From Nocardia sp. SYP-A9097 (GTDB lineage: Bacteria; Actinomycetota; Actinomycetes; Mycobacteriales; Mycobacteriaceae): a DNA stretch of 64,000 nucleotides. Of the stretch, positions 34,483-42,579 are shown piece after piece. Made by a program: the position numbers and the translations under genes. Position 1 is the first letter of the stretch. Each line of letters starts with the position of its first letter. The DNA lies in contig NZ_WJIC01000012.1 of the NCBI RefSeq assembly GCF_009649815.1, positions 1 through 64,000 on the forward strand, in the 5' to 3' direction. The notes beneath the pieces were generated by a model. The model was not told the origin of the DNA, did no database searches, and was given only the letters and a program-made list of their open reading frames with translations.

Positions 34483-34784
34483 GCTGCGCCCTCTCCCGAA
34501 TGTCCGAGGGGCGCTACGTGGTTACGCAAGCTGCCTCCTCCGCGCCCTGACTCGGTCAAGCTGTGCCCTCTCGGGGATGTCCGAGGGCCCTCCGTGGTTA
34601 CGCAAGCTGCCGCCTCCGGGCCTGACTCGGTCATGCTGTGCCCTCTTTCGGATGACCGAGGGCCCTCCGTGGTTACGCAGGCTGCCGCCTCCGGGCCTGA
34701 CTCGGTCATGCTGTGCCCTCTTTCGGATGACCGAGGGCCCTCCGTGGTTACGCAGGCTGCCGCCTCCGGGCCTGACTCGGTCAT
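34479..34784 (-). CDS. Repeat-built mini-cistron (25-residue repeats) linking two genes
   Basis: 101-codon open frame made almost entirely of a 75-nt direct repeat. Its ATG (34782-34784) overlaps the protease stop as ATGA, and its stop TGA overlaps the ATG of the membrane protein in the same way. Each full repeat encodes MTESGPEAAACVTTEG plus nine more residues; the fourth is diverged. It has no recognisable domain and no strong ribosome site. It may exist only to carry ribosomes across an inserted repeat, so whether the peptide matters is open. Confidence 0.5.
   Translation of the reverse strand: MTESGPEAAACVTTEGPRSSERGHSMTESGPEAAACVTTEGPRSSERGHSMTESGPEAAACVTTEGPRTSPRGHSLTESGRGGGSLRNHVAPLGHSGEGAA
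34483..34784 (-). repeat. Tandem 75-bp repeat, four units
   Basis: Units at 34710-34784 and 34635-34709 are identical; 34560-34634 differs at a few bases; 34483-34559 is 77 bp and diverged. Each contains GGAGGCGGCAGC then GCGTAACCACG. A related single copy occurs at 57592-57669. The last unit leads straight into the membrane-protein ATG. Confidence 0.95.
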
Positions 34785-35293
34785 CCGAGTGCCTCATCGA
34801 ATCGAAGGACCGAGACGCCTGCGCCCCGGCTGTTGAATACGCGCAGGCGGGTCATGAGCATGCTGGCGAAGGTCTCGGCCTCCCATTCGCACTGCTCGTC
34901 CTCGCCGAGCTCCACGATCTTCTGGTGCGAGCGCTGACTGAGCATGTAGGCGATGAGATCGTCACTGGCCTCGAGGACCACCTCGGCGGCCGCCTCGCCC
35001 GGATGGTCGAAGACGATATGCCCCAACTCGTGTGCCAGGGTGTGCTCGCGGCTGGGCAGTGCCTCGGCCAGCACGATCACATCCTTGTCCGGATAACTGC
35101 GGCGCTGACCGCAGACACCCGGACCCAGTTGCGCACTGGCGATCTCGATCATGCGGCGGCGCTCGGCCGAGATGGCGAGCACCACCTCGTCGAGATTGGT
35201 GGCGTCGAAATCGGCGGCCACCGCGCACACCGCGTCCACCGCCGCCGCCACCCGGCGGTACGACCCGATGCTACGAGCCCGGCTCTCCGTCAT
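34781..35293 (-). CDS. ImmA/IrrE-type zinc metalloprotease
   Basis: 170 residues from ATG 35291-35293, 4 bp after the stop of the secreted-protein gene. The zinc motif HELGH lies near residues 89-93 (HTLAHELGHIVFDHP), followed by EWEAETFASMLM, whose glutamate is the likely third ligand. ImmA/IrrE peptidases typically cleave XRE-type repressors; the EspR-like protein encoded at 32405 is an obvious candidate partner. Frame extension to 35335 overlaps the preceding gene and is unlikely. Confidence 0.83.
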   Translation of the reverse strand: MTESRARSIGSYRRVAAAVDAVCAVAADFDATNLDEVVLAISAERRRMIEIASAQLGPGVCGQRRSYPDKDVIVLAEALPSREHTLAHELGHIVFDHPGEAAAEVVLEASDDLIAYMLSQRSHQKIVELGEDEQCEWEAETFASMLMTRLRVFNSRGAGVSVLRFDEALG

Positions 35294-35297
35294 GCCC

Positions 35298-36476
35298 TCA
35301 CACCCCCGGTCCGAAGAACGCGGCCCGCGCGGCATCGACCCGCGCCTGTGCCGCCGAAGCGCTTTGGAAGCTCACCGCACCCGAACCGGCGCCCGCCAGG
35401 GTGAGCGCGATCAAACCGCCGATCACCGAGAGCGGTTTCACCGGCGGCAACGGCGCGTTCGCCGAAGTCGGCTTCACATCCGGATTCGGTTGTGCCAGCA
35501 CAGGTGCCGGGGCCGGTGGGGGTGGCGGTGGGGCCGGCGCGGGCGCGGGGGCGGCCTCGGGAGCGGGCGGCGCGGGCGCGAGCACCGGCGCGACGACCGC
35601 GGGGGCCGGGACCCTCGGCGCGGACGGAATCTCCAGCGGCACCGCCGGAGCCGCCGGGACGGGTGGATTCGGCAGCGGAATCAGAAGCAGCAGCAGTGGC
35701 GAGGCGCAGATACCCGCGGAGCCGACCGCCGCGGAGCCCACCGCGGCGGAACCTACTGCGGCAGAACCGACACCGGAACCACCGCCGAGCGCGGAACCCG
35801 CTGCGGCGGAACCGATTCCAGCGGAACCGACAGCCGCGGAGCCGGTACAGAACGCGGCGAGACCGGCCGAGCCGACCGCGGCGGAACCCACCGCCGCCGA
35901 ACCGACTCCGGCCGAACCGGTACCGAGCAAGGCGGCCAGCAGACCCGCGCCCGCGGAACCTACTGCGGCAGAACCGGTTCCGAGTGCGGCCGAACCGGTC
36001 GCGCCCAAACCCAGGGCCGCCGAACCGGTGCCCGCACCCGCTGAACCGACCGCCGCCGAGCCGGTCGCGCCGAGGCCGAGCGCCGCGGAACCGGTGCCCG
36101 CGCCCGCCGAGCCGACAGCCGCGGAGCCCGTCCCGCCCACAGCCGATCCGGTGCCGCCGAGCAGCACTCCCAATCCCGCGGATCCGGTGCCCGCCGAGCC
36201 GACTCCGGCGGAGCCGACACCCGCGGAGCCCACCGCGGCGGAGCCGGTGCCGAGACCGAGAATGATGGCCAGCAGATCTCCGGGCCCGGCAACGGGATTC
36301 AGCGGAACGGCCACGGCGTGCGGATCGGGGACACCCACGGTCGGGTTCCCACCCGCTCCCGGTGCCGGTTCCAGGTCTATACCCGGTTGCGCTTCGGCGG
36401 GCACCGGCCCGAGCAGCGCTGACCCGGCGACAGCCGCGATCACTGCCACCAAGCGCAATGCACGACCAATGACCAT
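35298..36476 (-). CDS. Secreted/surface protein with Gly-Ser-Ala pentad repeats
   Basis: 392 residues. A signal peptide (about 1-29, ending AEA), then about 180 residues of GSAxx pentads (GTGSAAVGSAGVGSAG), a hydrophobic stretch (SPLLLLLIPLPNPPVP), a Pro/Ala-rich segment, and a final hydrophobic helix (VIGGLIALTLAGAGSGAV). This suggests an exported, envelope-associated protein. It is first in a leftward operon with the protease. The opposite strand is also open here through repeat-frame symmetry (TAAEP repeats, no signal peptide), so strand choice rests on the signal peptide and operon fit. Confidence 0.65.
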   Translation of the reverse strand: MVIGRALRLVAVIAAVAGSALLGPVPAEAQPGIDLEPAPGAGGNPTVGVPDPHAVAVPLNPVAGPGDLLAIILGLGTGSAAVGSAGVGSAGVGSAGTGSAGLGVLLGGTGSAVGGTGSAAVGSAGAGTGSAALGLGATGSAAVGSAGAGTGSAALGLGATGSAALGTGSAAVGSAGAGLLAALLGTGSAGVGSAAVGSAAVGSAGLAAFCTGSAAVGSAGIGSAAAGSALGGGSGVGSAAVGSAAVGSAAVGSAGICASPLLLLLIPLPNPPVPAAPAVPLEIPSAPRVPAPAVVAPVLAPAPPAPEAAPAPAPAPPPPPPAPAPVLAQPNPDVKPTSANAPLPPVKPLSVIGGLIALTLAGAGSGAVSFQSASAAQARVDAARAAFFGPGV

Positions 36477-36894
36477 GCGAGAGCCATCCCCTCATCAATA
36501 CTGTGCAGTCGGCTTGCTCCAGTACTGCGGAGCGGCACACAAACATCCGGCTGCCCCGATTGCCGGACCTTTGCGGAACGCGGTCATCGTACCGGTCACT
36601 ACGTCACCCCGCGCAACTCTCGATCCCGATAGGGAGCCTTCCAAACCGTACGCCTGCCTTCGGTCACCTGTACCGAATATCAACAAGCGCCCCAGCACAA
36701 TTGACCGATCACACCGTTCTCGGTCACCCCCGACCGCCCCACCGAACCCCCATCGCCCATGGCAGACAAGGACATTCCAGACCAACCAGACAGCTACCGT
36801 TCCGGTACCTCAACCAGGCACAACAGGCCCATCAGTACATGCCCCCGCATAGTGAGAGCGACATCACAATCGATGCTTCGCATCGGAAACACAA
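36477..36894. other. Intergenic region upstream of the secreted repeat protein
   Basis: No gene is apparent. It must contain the promoter of the secreted-protein operon, but I see no recognisable operator. Confidence 0.4.
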
Positions 36895-36926
36895 ATCGCC
36901 GGTACTCCATTCGGAGTACCGGCGAT
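36895..36926. terminator. 14-bp stem-loop after the SDR gene
   Basis: Perfect stem 36895-36908 with 36913-36926, loop ATTC, followed on the minus strand by a T-rich tract (TTTGTGTTT). Confidence 0.85.
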
Positions 36927-36950
36927 GAAAGCTGGTGGAGCTGACGGCGA

Positions 36951-37865
36951 TTACGCGCCGTAGACGGGCTCGGGAGTGGTGGCCTTGGAGAGCAGGTCGC
37001 GAACGGCGGGGCCGAGCTCGGCGGGCTCCCAGCGGGCGCCGCGATCGACCGAGACGCCGTGCCGCCAGCCGTCGGCGACGGTGACCTTGCCGGCCTCGAC
37101 CTCGAACATGCGACCGGTGACACCGGCGGAATCGGCGCTACCCAGCCAAACCACCAGCGGGGAAACGTTTTCCGGGGCCATGGCGTCGAAGCCGCCGTCC
37201 TCGGGGGCCGCCATGGTCTCGGCGAAGACGGTCTCGGTCATGCGGGTGCGCGCGGCCGGGGCGATGGCGTTCACCGTGATGCCGTAGCGCGCGAATTCGG
37301 CGGCGGCGGTAATGGTCAGGCCCGCGATACCGGCCTTGGCCGCCGAGTAGTTGCCCTGACCGACCGAGCCGAGCAGACCCGCGCCCGAACTGGTGTTGAT
37401 GATCCGGGCCTCGGGCTGACGGCCGGCCTTGGACTCGTTGCGCCAGTACTCGGCGGCGTGCCGCATCGGGGCGAAGTGGCCCTTGAGGTGCACCTTGATG
37501 ACGGCGTCCCACTCGTCCTCGCCGAGGTTGACCAGCATGCGGTCGCGCACGATACCGGCATTGTTGACCAGCACATCCAGGCCACCGAAGGTCTCGACGG
37601 CGGTGGCGACCAGACGGCGCGCGCCCTCCCAGTCGGAGACGTCGTCGCCGTTCACGACGGCTTCGCCACCGGCGGCGCGGATCTCCTCGACCACCTTCGC
37701 GGCACCGGAGTCCGGCTTGGGGGTTCCGTCGAGCTCGGCACCCAGGTCGTTCACCACGACCTTGGCACCGGCGGCGGCGAACGCCAGCGCGTGCGCACGG
37801 CCGATGCCCTGGCCCGCACCGGTCACGATGACGACGCGGCCGTCGCAGATCTTGTTGTCGGTCAT
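36951..37865 (-). CDS. Short-chain dehydrogenase (Rv3548c-like)
   Basis: 304 residues. TGAGQGIG near residue 16, NNAGIVRDRML, NTSSGAG and YSAAK give a complete SDR active site. It resembles the N-terminal dehydrogenase of multifunctional beta-oxidation enzymes (family to which Hsd4A also belongs). It lies where Rv3548c lies in M. tuberculosis, next to a second SDR and the KstR2-controlled echA20-ipd genes. A role as 3-hydroxyacyl-CoA dehydrogenase for a ring-degradation intermediate is inferred. Confidence 0.84.
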   Translation of the reverse strand: MTDNKICDGRVVIVTGAGQGIGRAHALAFAAAGAKVVVNDLGAELDGTPKPDSGAAKVVEEIRAAGGEAVVNGDDVSDWEGARRLVATAVETFGGLDVLVNNAGIVRDRMLVNLGEDEWDAVIKVHLKGHFAPMRHAAEYWRNESKAGRQPEARIINTSSGAGLLGSVGQGNYSAAKAGIAGLTITAAAEFARYGITVNAIAPAARTRMTETVFAETMAAPEDGGFDAMAPENVSPLVVWLGSADSAGVTGRMFEVEAGKVTVADGWRHGVSVDRGARWEPAELGPAVRDLLSKATTPEPVYGA

Positions 37866-37896
37866 ATCGAATACCTCGCTGATGAGTGAGTGGGGA

Positions 37897-38691
37897 TCAG
37901 TGGCCGGTGACGGCGGGAACGTCGGCCGTGGATGCGTTCAGGAAGGCGGGCTTCTCGCCGCCGCCGTGCACCAGCAGCGCGCTACCGGTGACGTACGCGG
38001 CCATGGGAGAGGCCAGGAAGGCGGCGGTGCGGCCGATGTCCTCGGGGCTTGCCATGCGCTGCATGGGAACCGTGCTGCTGACCGCGGCGATACCGTCCTC
38101 GTCGCCGTAGTGCAGATGCGAGGATTCGGTATTGACCAGACCGCAGATGACCGAGTTCATCCGGACCTTGGGGGCCCACTCGACCGCGAGCGAGGAGACC
38201 AGGCTGTCCACGCCGGCTTTGGCCGCGCCGTAGGCGGCGGTGCCGGGGGAAGGCCGGTGGCCGGAGACGCTGGAGATCATCACGATCGAGCCGCCGGTGT
38301 CCTGCTTCTGCATGACGTCATTGGCGACCTGCGAGACCAGCAGCGGCGCAAGCAGATTCAACTGAATGATCTTGGAGTGGAAGTTCGGGCTGGCATCGGC
38401 CGCGAGCGCGAAGGGTGCACCACCCGCGTTATTGATGACGGTGTCGAGCCGACCGTACTTCGCGACGATGGCGTCGATCATCTCGCGCACCGAATCCGGG
38501 TCCCGCACATCGCACGGGAGGAAGTCGATACCGCGCCCATTGCTCTCGACCGGGGTGTCGGCTGGGCGGCGCGCACATGCCACGACGGTCGCGCCGGCGT
38601 CCAGGAATACCCGGCTGATACCGGCCCCGACTCCACGCACGCCGCCGGTGACCAAGACGACCGAGCCGGAGAGGTTCACTTCGATTGCCAC
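37897..38691 (-). CDS. Short-chain dehydrogenase (Rv3549c-like)
   Basis: 264 residues from GTG 38689-38691. The cofactor motif is TGGVRGVG, followed by CARRP (NADP-type arginine), INNAGG, SSVSG and YGAAK. It starts 11 bp from an exact KstR2 box shared with echA20, so it belongs to the HIP (C/D ring) regulon. 31 bp separates it from the downstream SDR, so the two are probably an operon. The specific substrate is not known. Confidence 0.86.
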   Translation of the reverse strand: MAIEVNLSGSVVLVTGGVRGVGAGISRVFLDAGATVVACARRPADTPVESNGRGIDFLPCDVRDPDSVREMIDAIVAKYGRLDTVINNAGGAPFALAADASPNFHSKIIQLNLLAPLLVSQVANDVMQKQDTGGSIVMISSVSGHRPSPGTAAYGAAKAGVDSLVSSLAVEWAPKVRMNSVICGLVNTESSHLHYGDEDGIAAVSSTVPMQRMASPEDIGRTAAFLASPMAAYVTGSALLVHGGGEKPAFLNASTADVPAVTGH

Positions 38692-38702
38692 CGTGCTAAC
38701 CT

Positions 38703-38716
38703 ACCAAGCACTTGCT
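38703..38716. promoter_or_regulatory. KstR2 operator, divergent SDR/echA20 promoter
   Basis: ACCAAGCACTTGCT matches AnCAAGnnCTTGnT exactly; 11 bp from the SDR start and 42 bp from echA20. Confidence 0.9.
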
Positions 38717-38758
38717 TGTTTTGCCAACGATGGGCAGCTACAACTCAAAGGAGGCGCG

Positions 38759-39523
38759 ATGGGAATCATCCGTCACACCGAAACAGAAGGCGTCGAAGTC
38801 GTCACTGTCGACTACGCGCCGGTCAATGCTCTGCCTTCCGATGGATGGTTCGCGCTCGCCGACGCTGTCACCGCGGCCGGGCGCAACCCGGAGACGCGCG
38901 TCGTGGTGCTGCGCGCCGAGGGCCGCGGCTTCAACGCCGGTGTGGATATCAAGGAGATGAACGCGGACGTCGGGCACACCGCCCTGATCCGCGCCAACCA
39001 CGGTTGCTTCGCCGCGTTCGCCGCCATCTACGACTGTGAAGTACCGGTCGTCACCGCGGTCAACGGCTTCTGCCTGGGCGGCGGCATCGGCCTGGTCGGC
39101 AACTCCGATGTCATCATCGCCTCCGACGACGCGACCTTCGGCCTCCCCGAGGTCGACCGCGGCGCGCTCGGTGCGGCCACCCACCTCTCGCGCCTGGTCC
39201 CCCAGCATCTGATGCGGACCATGTTCTACACCGCGGGCACGCTTACCGCACAGCAGCTGCACCACTACGGGTCGGTCTTCAAGGTCGTGCCGCGCGCCGA
39301 ACTCGACGCCGCCGCAATGGAAGTCGCCAAGAACATCGCCAATAAGGACGGCCGCGTCATTCGCGCCGCCAAGAAGGCGCTCAACGGCATCGACGTGCAG
39401 GACGTGCACAAGTCGTACCGGTTCGAGCAGGGCTTCACCATGGAGCTCAACCTCGCCGGTGTCGCCGACGAGATCCGCGCTCGGTTCGACGACGACCTGG
39501 CCGCCCAGAAGAAGGGGAAGTAA
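38759..39523 (+). CDS. echA20: EchA20, crotonase-fold ring-D hydrolase
   Basis: 254 residues from ATG 38759, with AAAGGAGG 4 nt upstream; the longer frame upstream is rejected. Crotonase fold with oxyanion segments AEGRGFNAGVDIKEM and CLGGGIGLVGNSDV. In M. tuberculosis EchA20 (Rv3550) hydrolyses ring D of the bicyclic CoA ester derived from HIP. The order echA20-ipdA-ipdB-ipdC is identical to Rv3550-Rv3553, with gaps of 6, -1 and -4 bp. Confidence 0.92.
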   Translation: MGIIRHTETEGVEVVTVDYAPVNALPSDGWFALADAVTAAGRNPETRVVVLRAEGRGFNAGVDIKEMNADVGHTALIRANHGCFAAFAAIYDCEVPVVTAVNGFCLGGGIGLVGNSDVIIASDDATFGLPEVDRGALGAATHLSRLVPQHLMRTMFYTAGTLTAQQLHHYGSVFKVVPRAELDAAAMEVAKNIANKDGRVIRAAKKALNGIDVQDVHKSYRFEQGFTMELNLAGVADEIRARFDDDLAAQKKGK

Positions 39524-39529
39524 AAAGCC

Positions 39530-40408
39530 ATGCGCGACAAGCGAATGAGCCTCGACGAGGTCGTCGGTGAGCTCCGCAGCGGAATGACCATCGGCATCGG
39601 CGGCTGGGGTTCCCGGCGCAAGCCGTTGGCCTTCGTCCGTGCGATTCTGCGTTCGGACATCAAGGATTTGACCGTCGTCACCTACGGCGGACCGGACCTG
39701 GGCCTGCTCTGCTCGGCGGGCAAGGTGCGAAAGGCGTACTACGGCTTCGTATCCCTGGATTCCGCGCCGTTCTACGATCCGTGGTTCGCCAAGGCGCGCA
39801 CCGGTGGCGAGATCACCGTGCGTGAAATGGACGAGGGCATGGTCAAGTGCGGGCTGCAGGCCGCCGCCGCGCGCCTGCCGTTCCTGCCGATTCGCGCCGG
39901 ATTGGGTTCTGCCGTAATCGATTTCTGGGAAGGCGAGCTGAAGACGGTTCAGTCGCCGTACACCGATGCCGACGGCCGCAGCGAAACCCTCGTCGCCATG
40001 CCGGCTTTGAACCTCGATGCCTCGTTCGTGCATCTGGATCTGGGCGATAAGCACGGCAATGCCGCGTACACCGGCGTCGACCCGTACTTCGACGACCTGT
40101 ACTCCCTGGCCGCCGAGCGCCGCTACCTGTCGGTGGATCGCCTCGTCGAAACCGACGAACTGGTGAAAGCCGTTCCGCAGCAGTCGATCATCCTCAACCG
40201 CATGATGGTCGACGGCGTGGTCGAGGCCCCCGGTGGCGCGCACTTCACCTTCTCCGGCAGCTACGGCCGCGATGAGAAGTTCCAGCGCCACTATGTCGAG
40301 GCCGCCAAGACGCCCGAGTCGTGGGCCGAGTTCAAGGCTCGCTTCCTGGACGTGTCCGAGGACGAATACCAGGCCGCCGTCCGTGCTTTCGCCGAGGAGC
40401 AGAAGTAA
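39530..40408 (+). CDS. ipdA: IpdA, alpha subunit of COCHEA-CoA hydrolase
   Basis: 292 residues of the family I CoA-transferase fold (GMTIGIGGWGSRRKPLAFVR at the start). IpdA and IpdB together hydrolyse the last carbocycle (ring C) of steroid-derived CoA esters; despite the CoA-transferase fold they act as a C-C hydrolase. Its stop shares one base with the ipdB start. Under KstR2 control through the operator at 38703. Confidence 0.93.
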   Translation: MRDKRMSLDEVVGELRSGMTIGIGGWGSRRKPLAFVRAILRSDIKDLTVVTYGGPDLGLLCSAGKVRKAYYGFVSLDSAPFYDPWFAKARTGGEITVREMDEGMVKCGLQAAAARLPFLPIRAGLGSAVIDFWEGELKTVQSPYTDADGRSETLVAMPALNLDASFVHLDLGDKHGNAAYTGVDPYFDDLYSLAAERRYLSVDRLVETDELVKAVPQQSIILNRMMVDGVVEAPGGAHFTFSGSYGRDEKFQRHYVEAAKTPESWAEFKARFLDVSEDEYQAAVRAFAEEQK

Positions 40409-41166
40409 TGACCGACACCACCACGATCACTCGCGCGGAGATCTGCGTCGTCGCGTCCGCCGAGATCTTCCGCGGCGCGGGCGAGATCATGGCCAGCCCG
40501 ATGTCCACCGTCACCACCATCGGCGCGCGGCTGGCGCGGCTCACCTTCGAGCCGGATCTGCTGCTGTCCGACGGTGAGGCGCTGTTCTTCGCCGAGGTTC
40601 CGCCCATCGGCGGCAAGGCTCCCATCGAGGGCTGGATTCCGTTCTCGAAGGTCTTCGATGTCGTTGCCTCGGGTCGTCGCCATGTGGTCATGGGCGCCAA
40701 CCAGATCGACCGCTTCGGCAACCAGAACCTCTCCGCCTTCGGTCCGCTGCAGCAGCCGACCCGGCAGATGTTCGGTGTGCGCGGCGCGCCCGGCAACACC
40801 ATCAACCACGCCACCAGCTACTTCGTGCCCAAGCACAATAAGCGCGTGTTCGTGGAGACCGTCGATATCGTCTCCGGAATCGGTTACGACAAGATCGATC
40901 CCGAGAACCCGGCGTACCGGTTCCACCACCTGCACCGCGTGGTCTCGAACCTGGGCGTCTTCGACTTCAACGGCCCGGACCACACCCTGCGCGCACTGTC
41001 GCTGCACCCGGGCGTGAGTGCCGACGAGGTCGCCGAGAACACCTCGTTCGAGATCGCCGGTCTCGCCGAGGCGGGCGAGACCCGGCTGCCCACCGAGGAA
41101 GAGCTGCGGATCATCCGAACCGTGCTGGACCCCAAGGGCTTCCGTGAGAAGGAAGTGACGGCATGA
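40408..41166 (+). CDS. ipdB: IpdB, beta subunit of COCHEA-CoA hydrolase
   Basis: 252 residues from ATG 40408 (TAATG overlap with ipdA); the longer frame starting inside ipdA is rejected. CoA-transferase beta-type fold, beginning TRAEICVVASAEIFRGAGEI and containing NQIDRFGNQNLS. It pairs with IpdA to open ring C. Confidence 0.93.
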   Translation: MTDTTTITRAEICVVASAEIFRGAGEIMASPMSTVTTIGARLARLTFEPDLLLSDGEALFFAEVPPIGGKAPIEGWIPFSKVFDVVASGRRHVVMGANQIDRFGNQNLSAFGPLQQPTRQMFGVRGAPGNTINHATSYFVPKHNKRVFVETVDIVSGIGYDKIDPENPAYRFHHLHRVVSNLGVFDFNGPDHTLRALSLHPGVSADEVAENTSFEIAGLAEAGETRLPTEEELRIIRTVLDPKGFREKEVTA

Positions 41167-42248
41167 CCGCTCGGCTGAAGACGCCGCTGACCGAACTGGT
41201 CGGCATCGAGCATCCGATCGTGCAGACCGGAATGGGCTGGGTCGCCGGACCCGGTCTGGTCGCGGCCACCGCCAATGCGGGCGGCCTCGGCATCCTGGCC
41301 TCGGCCACCATGACCTTCGAAGAACTCGAAGTGGCCATCGCCAAGACCAAGTCGCAGACGGACAAGCCGTTCGGTGTCAATATCCGCGCCGATGGCTTCG
41401 ATGCCGCCGAGCGCTGCGAGTTGATGATCCGTGAGGGCGTGAAGGTCGCCTCCTTCGCGCTCGCGCCCAAGAAGGAACTCATCGCGCGCCTCAAAGACAA
41501 TGGCGTGGTGGTGGTTCCGTCCATCGGCGCGGCCAGGCACGCGGTGAAGGTCGCCTCGTGGGGTGCGGACGCGGTGATCGTGCAGGGCGGTGAGGGCGGT
41601 GGACACACCGGCCCCGTCGCGACCACACTGCTGCTGCCGTCGGTACTCGACGCCGTGGACATCCCGGTGATCGCCGGTGGCGGTTTCTTCGACGGTCGCG
41701 GCCTGGCCGCCGCACTCTCCTACGGCGCTGCCGGTGTCGCCATGGGCACCCGCTTCCTGCTCACCCAGGAGAGCAGTGTGCCGGATTCGGTGAAGCAGGA
41801 GTACCTGACTCGCGGCCTGCAGGACACCATCGTCTCCACCAAGGTCGATGGCATGCCGCACCGCGTGCTGAACACCGAACTCGTGCAGAAGCTGGAAAAC
41901 TCCGGCCGCGCACGCGGTTTCGCCGCCGCGGCGTCCAATGCGCTGAAGTTCAAGGGCATGACCGGCATGAAGTGGACGACCCTCGTCAAAGACGGTCTGG
42001 CCATGCACAAGCACAAGGACCTCACCTGGTCCCAGGTCATCATGGCCGCCAACACCCCCATGCTGCTCAAAGCCGGTCTGGTGGAAGGCAATACGCATGC
42101 GGGCGTGCTCGCCTCCGGTCAGGTCGCGGGCATCATCGACGACCTGCCGACCGTGCAAGAACTGATCGACCGCATCATCGCCGAGGCGATCACCCGCATC
42201 GACGCCCTCGGTGCCTACCGCGTCACCGACGCCGAAGCCACCGCATAA
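41163..42248 (+). CDS. ipdC: IpdC, flavin-dependent oxidoreductase (nitronate monooxygenase fold)
   Basis: 361 residues overlapping ipdB by 4 bp. A TIM-barrel FMN enzyme of the 2-nitropropane dioxygenase/nitronate monooxygenase family: PIVQTGMGWVAGPGLVAATA at the start, GADAVIVQGGEGGGHTG in the centre and VIAGGGFFDGRG for phosphate binding. In the HIP pathway IpdC is thought to introduce the double bond before EchA20 hydrolysis. Operon end; three hairpins follow. Confidence 0.9.
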   Translation: MTARLKTPLTELVGIEHPIVQTGMGWVAGPGLVAATANAGGLGILASATMTFEELEVAIAKTKSQTDKPFGVNIRADGFDAAERCELMIREGVKVASFALAPKKELIARLKDNGVVVVPSIGAARHAVKVASWGADAVIVQGGEGGGHTGPVATTLLLPSVLDAVDIPVIAGGGFFDGRGLAAALSYGAAGVAMGTRFLLTQESSVPDSVKQEYLTRGLQDTIVSTKVDGMPHRVLNTELVQKLENSGRARGFAAAASNALKFKGMTGMKWTTLVKDGLAMHKHKDLTWSQVIMAANTPMLLKAGLVEGNTHAGVLASGQVAGIIDDLPTVQELIDRIIAEAITRIDALGAYRVTDAEATA

Positions 42249-42265
42249 CCCACTCCCCCTGAACT

Positions 42266-42290
42266 GCGCGGCCGACACAAACGGCCGCGC
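42266..42290. terminator. Terminator of the echA20-ipdABC operon
   Basis: 9-bp GC stem (42266-42274 with 42282-42290), loop ACACAAA, 18 bp past the ipdC stop. A second stem follows (42297-42305 with 42312-42320) and a third GC stem just after it. Confidence 0.7.
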
Positions 42291-42320
42291 ACCTCACGGA
42301 CCCGATCGACCTCGGGTCCG

Positions 42321-42579
42321 TAGCGCGGTGCCCCGCACCGCGCGCACAGGCCGCCCCCGGAACCTCTCGCCCAGGGGCGGTCTGTCTGCGTTTCCGCGAC
42401 TTTCGGCCAGACTCACGCACCTGGACAGTTACGTTGGCGACCGGCGGTCACGCAGTTGCCGAGTTAGCCCGTCCCCGGTGAGTTACCCCGGGCGGCACGA
42501 AATCAGTTGGCGACTCCGGCTACGGCGTGCCGGGGGAATTCGCTGGGCCGGACGCGCGTACTGGTGCCACCATGTGGCG
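42321..42579. other. Spacer before the metallophosphoesterase gene
   Basis: Apart from a third GC hairpin at its left end I see no gene or recognisable operator. The open frame that continues upstream from the metallophosphoesterase has no start signal. Confidence 0.4.

Noticed and set aside
34483..34784. CRISPR array
   Set aside because: The units are directly adjacent 75-bp repeats with no unique spacers and no cas genes nearby.
35032..36852. 606-codon plus-strand frame with TAAEP repeats over the secreted-protein gene
   Set aside because: It lacks a signal peptide or ribosome site, overlaps the protease gene, and is explained as the complement of the GSA repeat tract.
36926..36950. tRNA 3' end near the hairpin after the SDR gene
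   Set aside because: The GCTGGTGGAGC-like sequence has no cloverleaf or acceptor stem; the region is terminator plus spacer.
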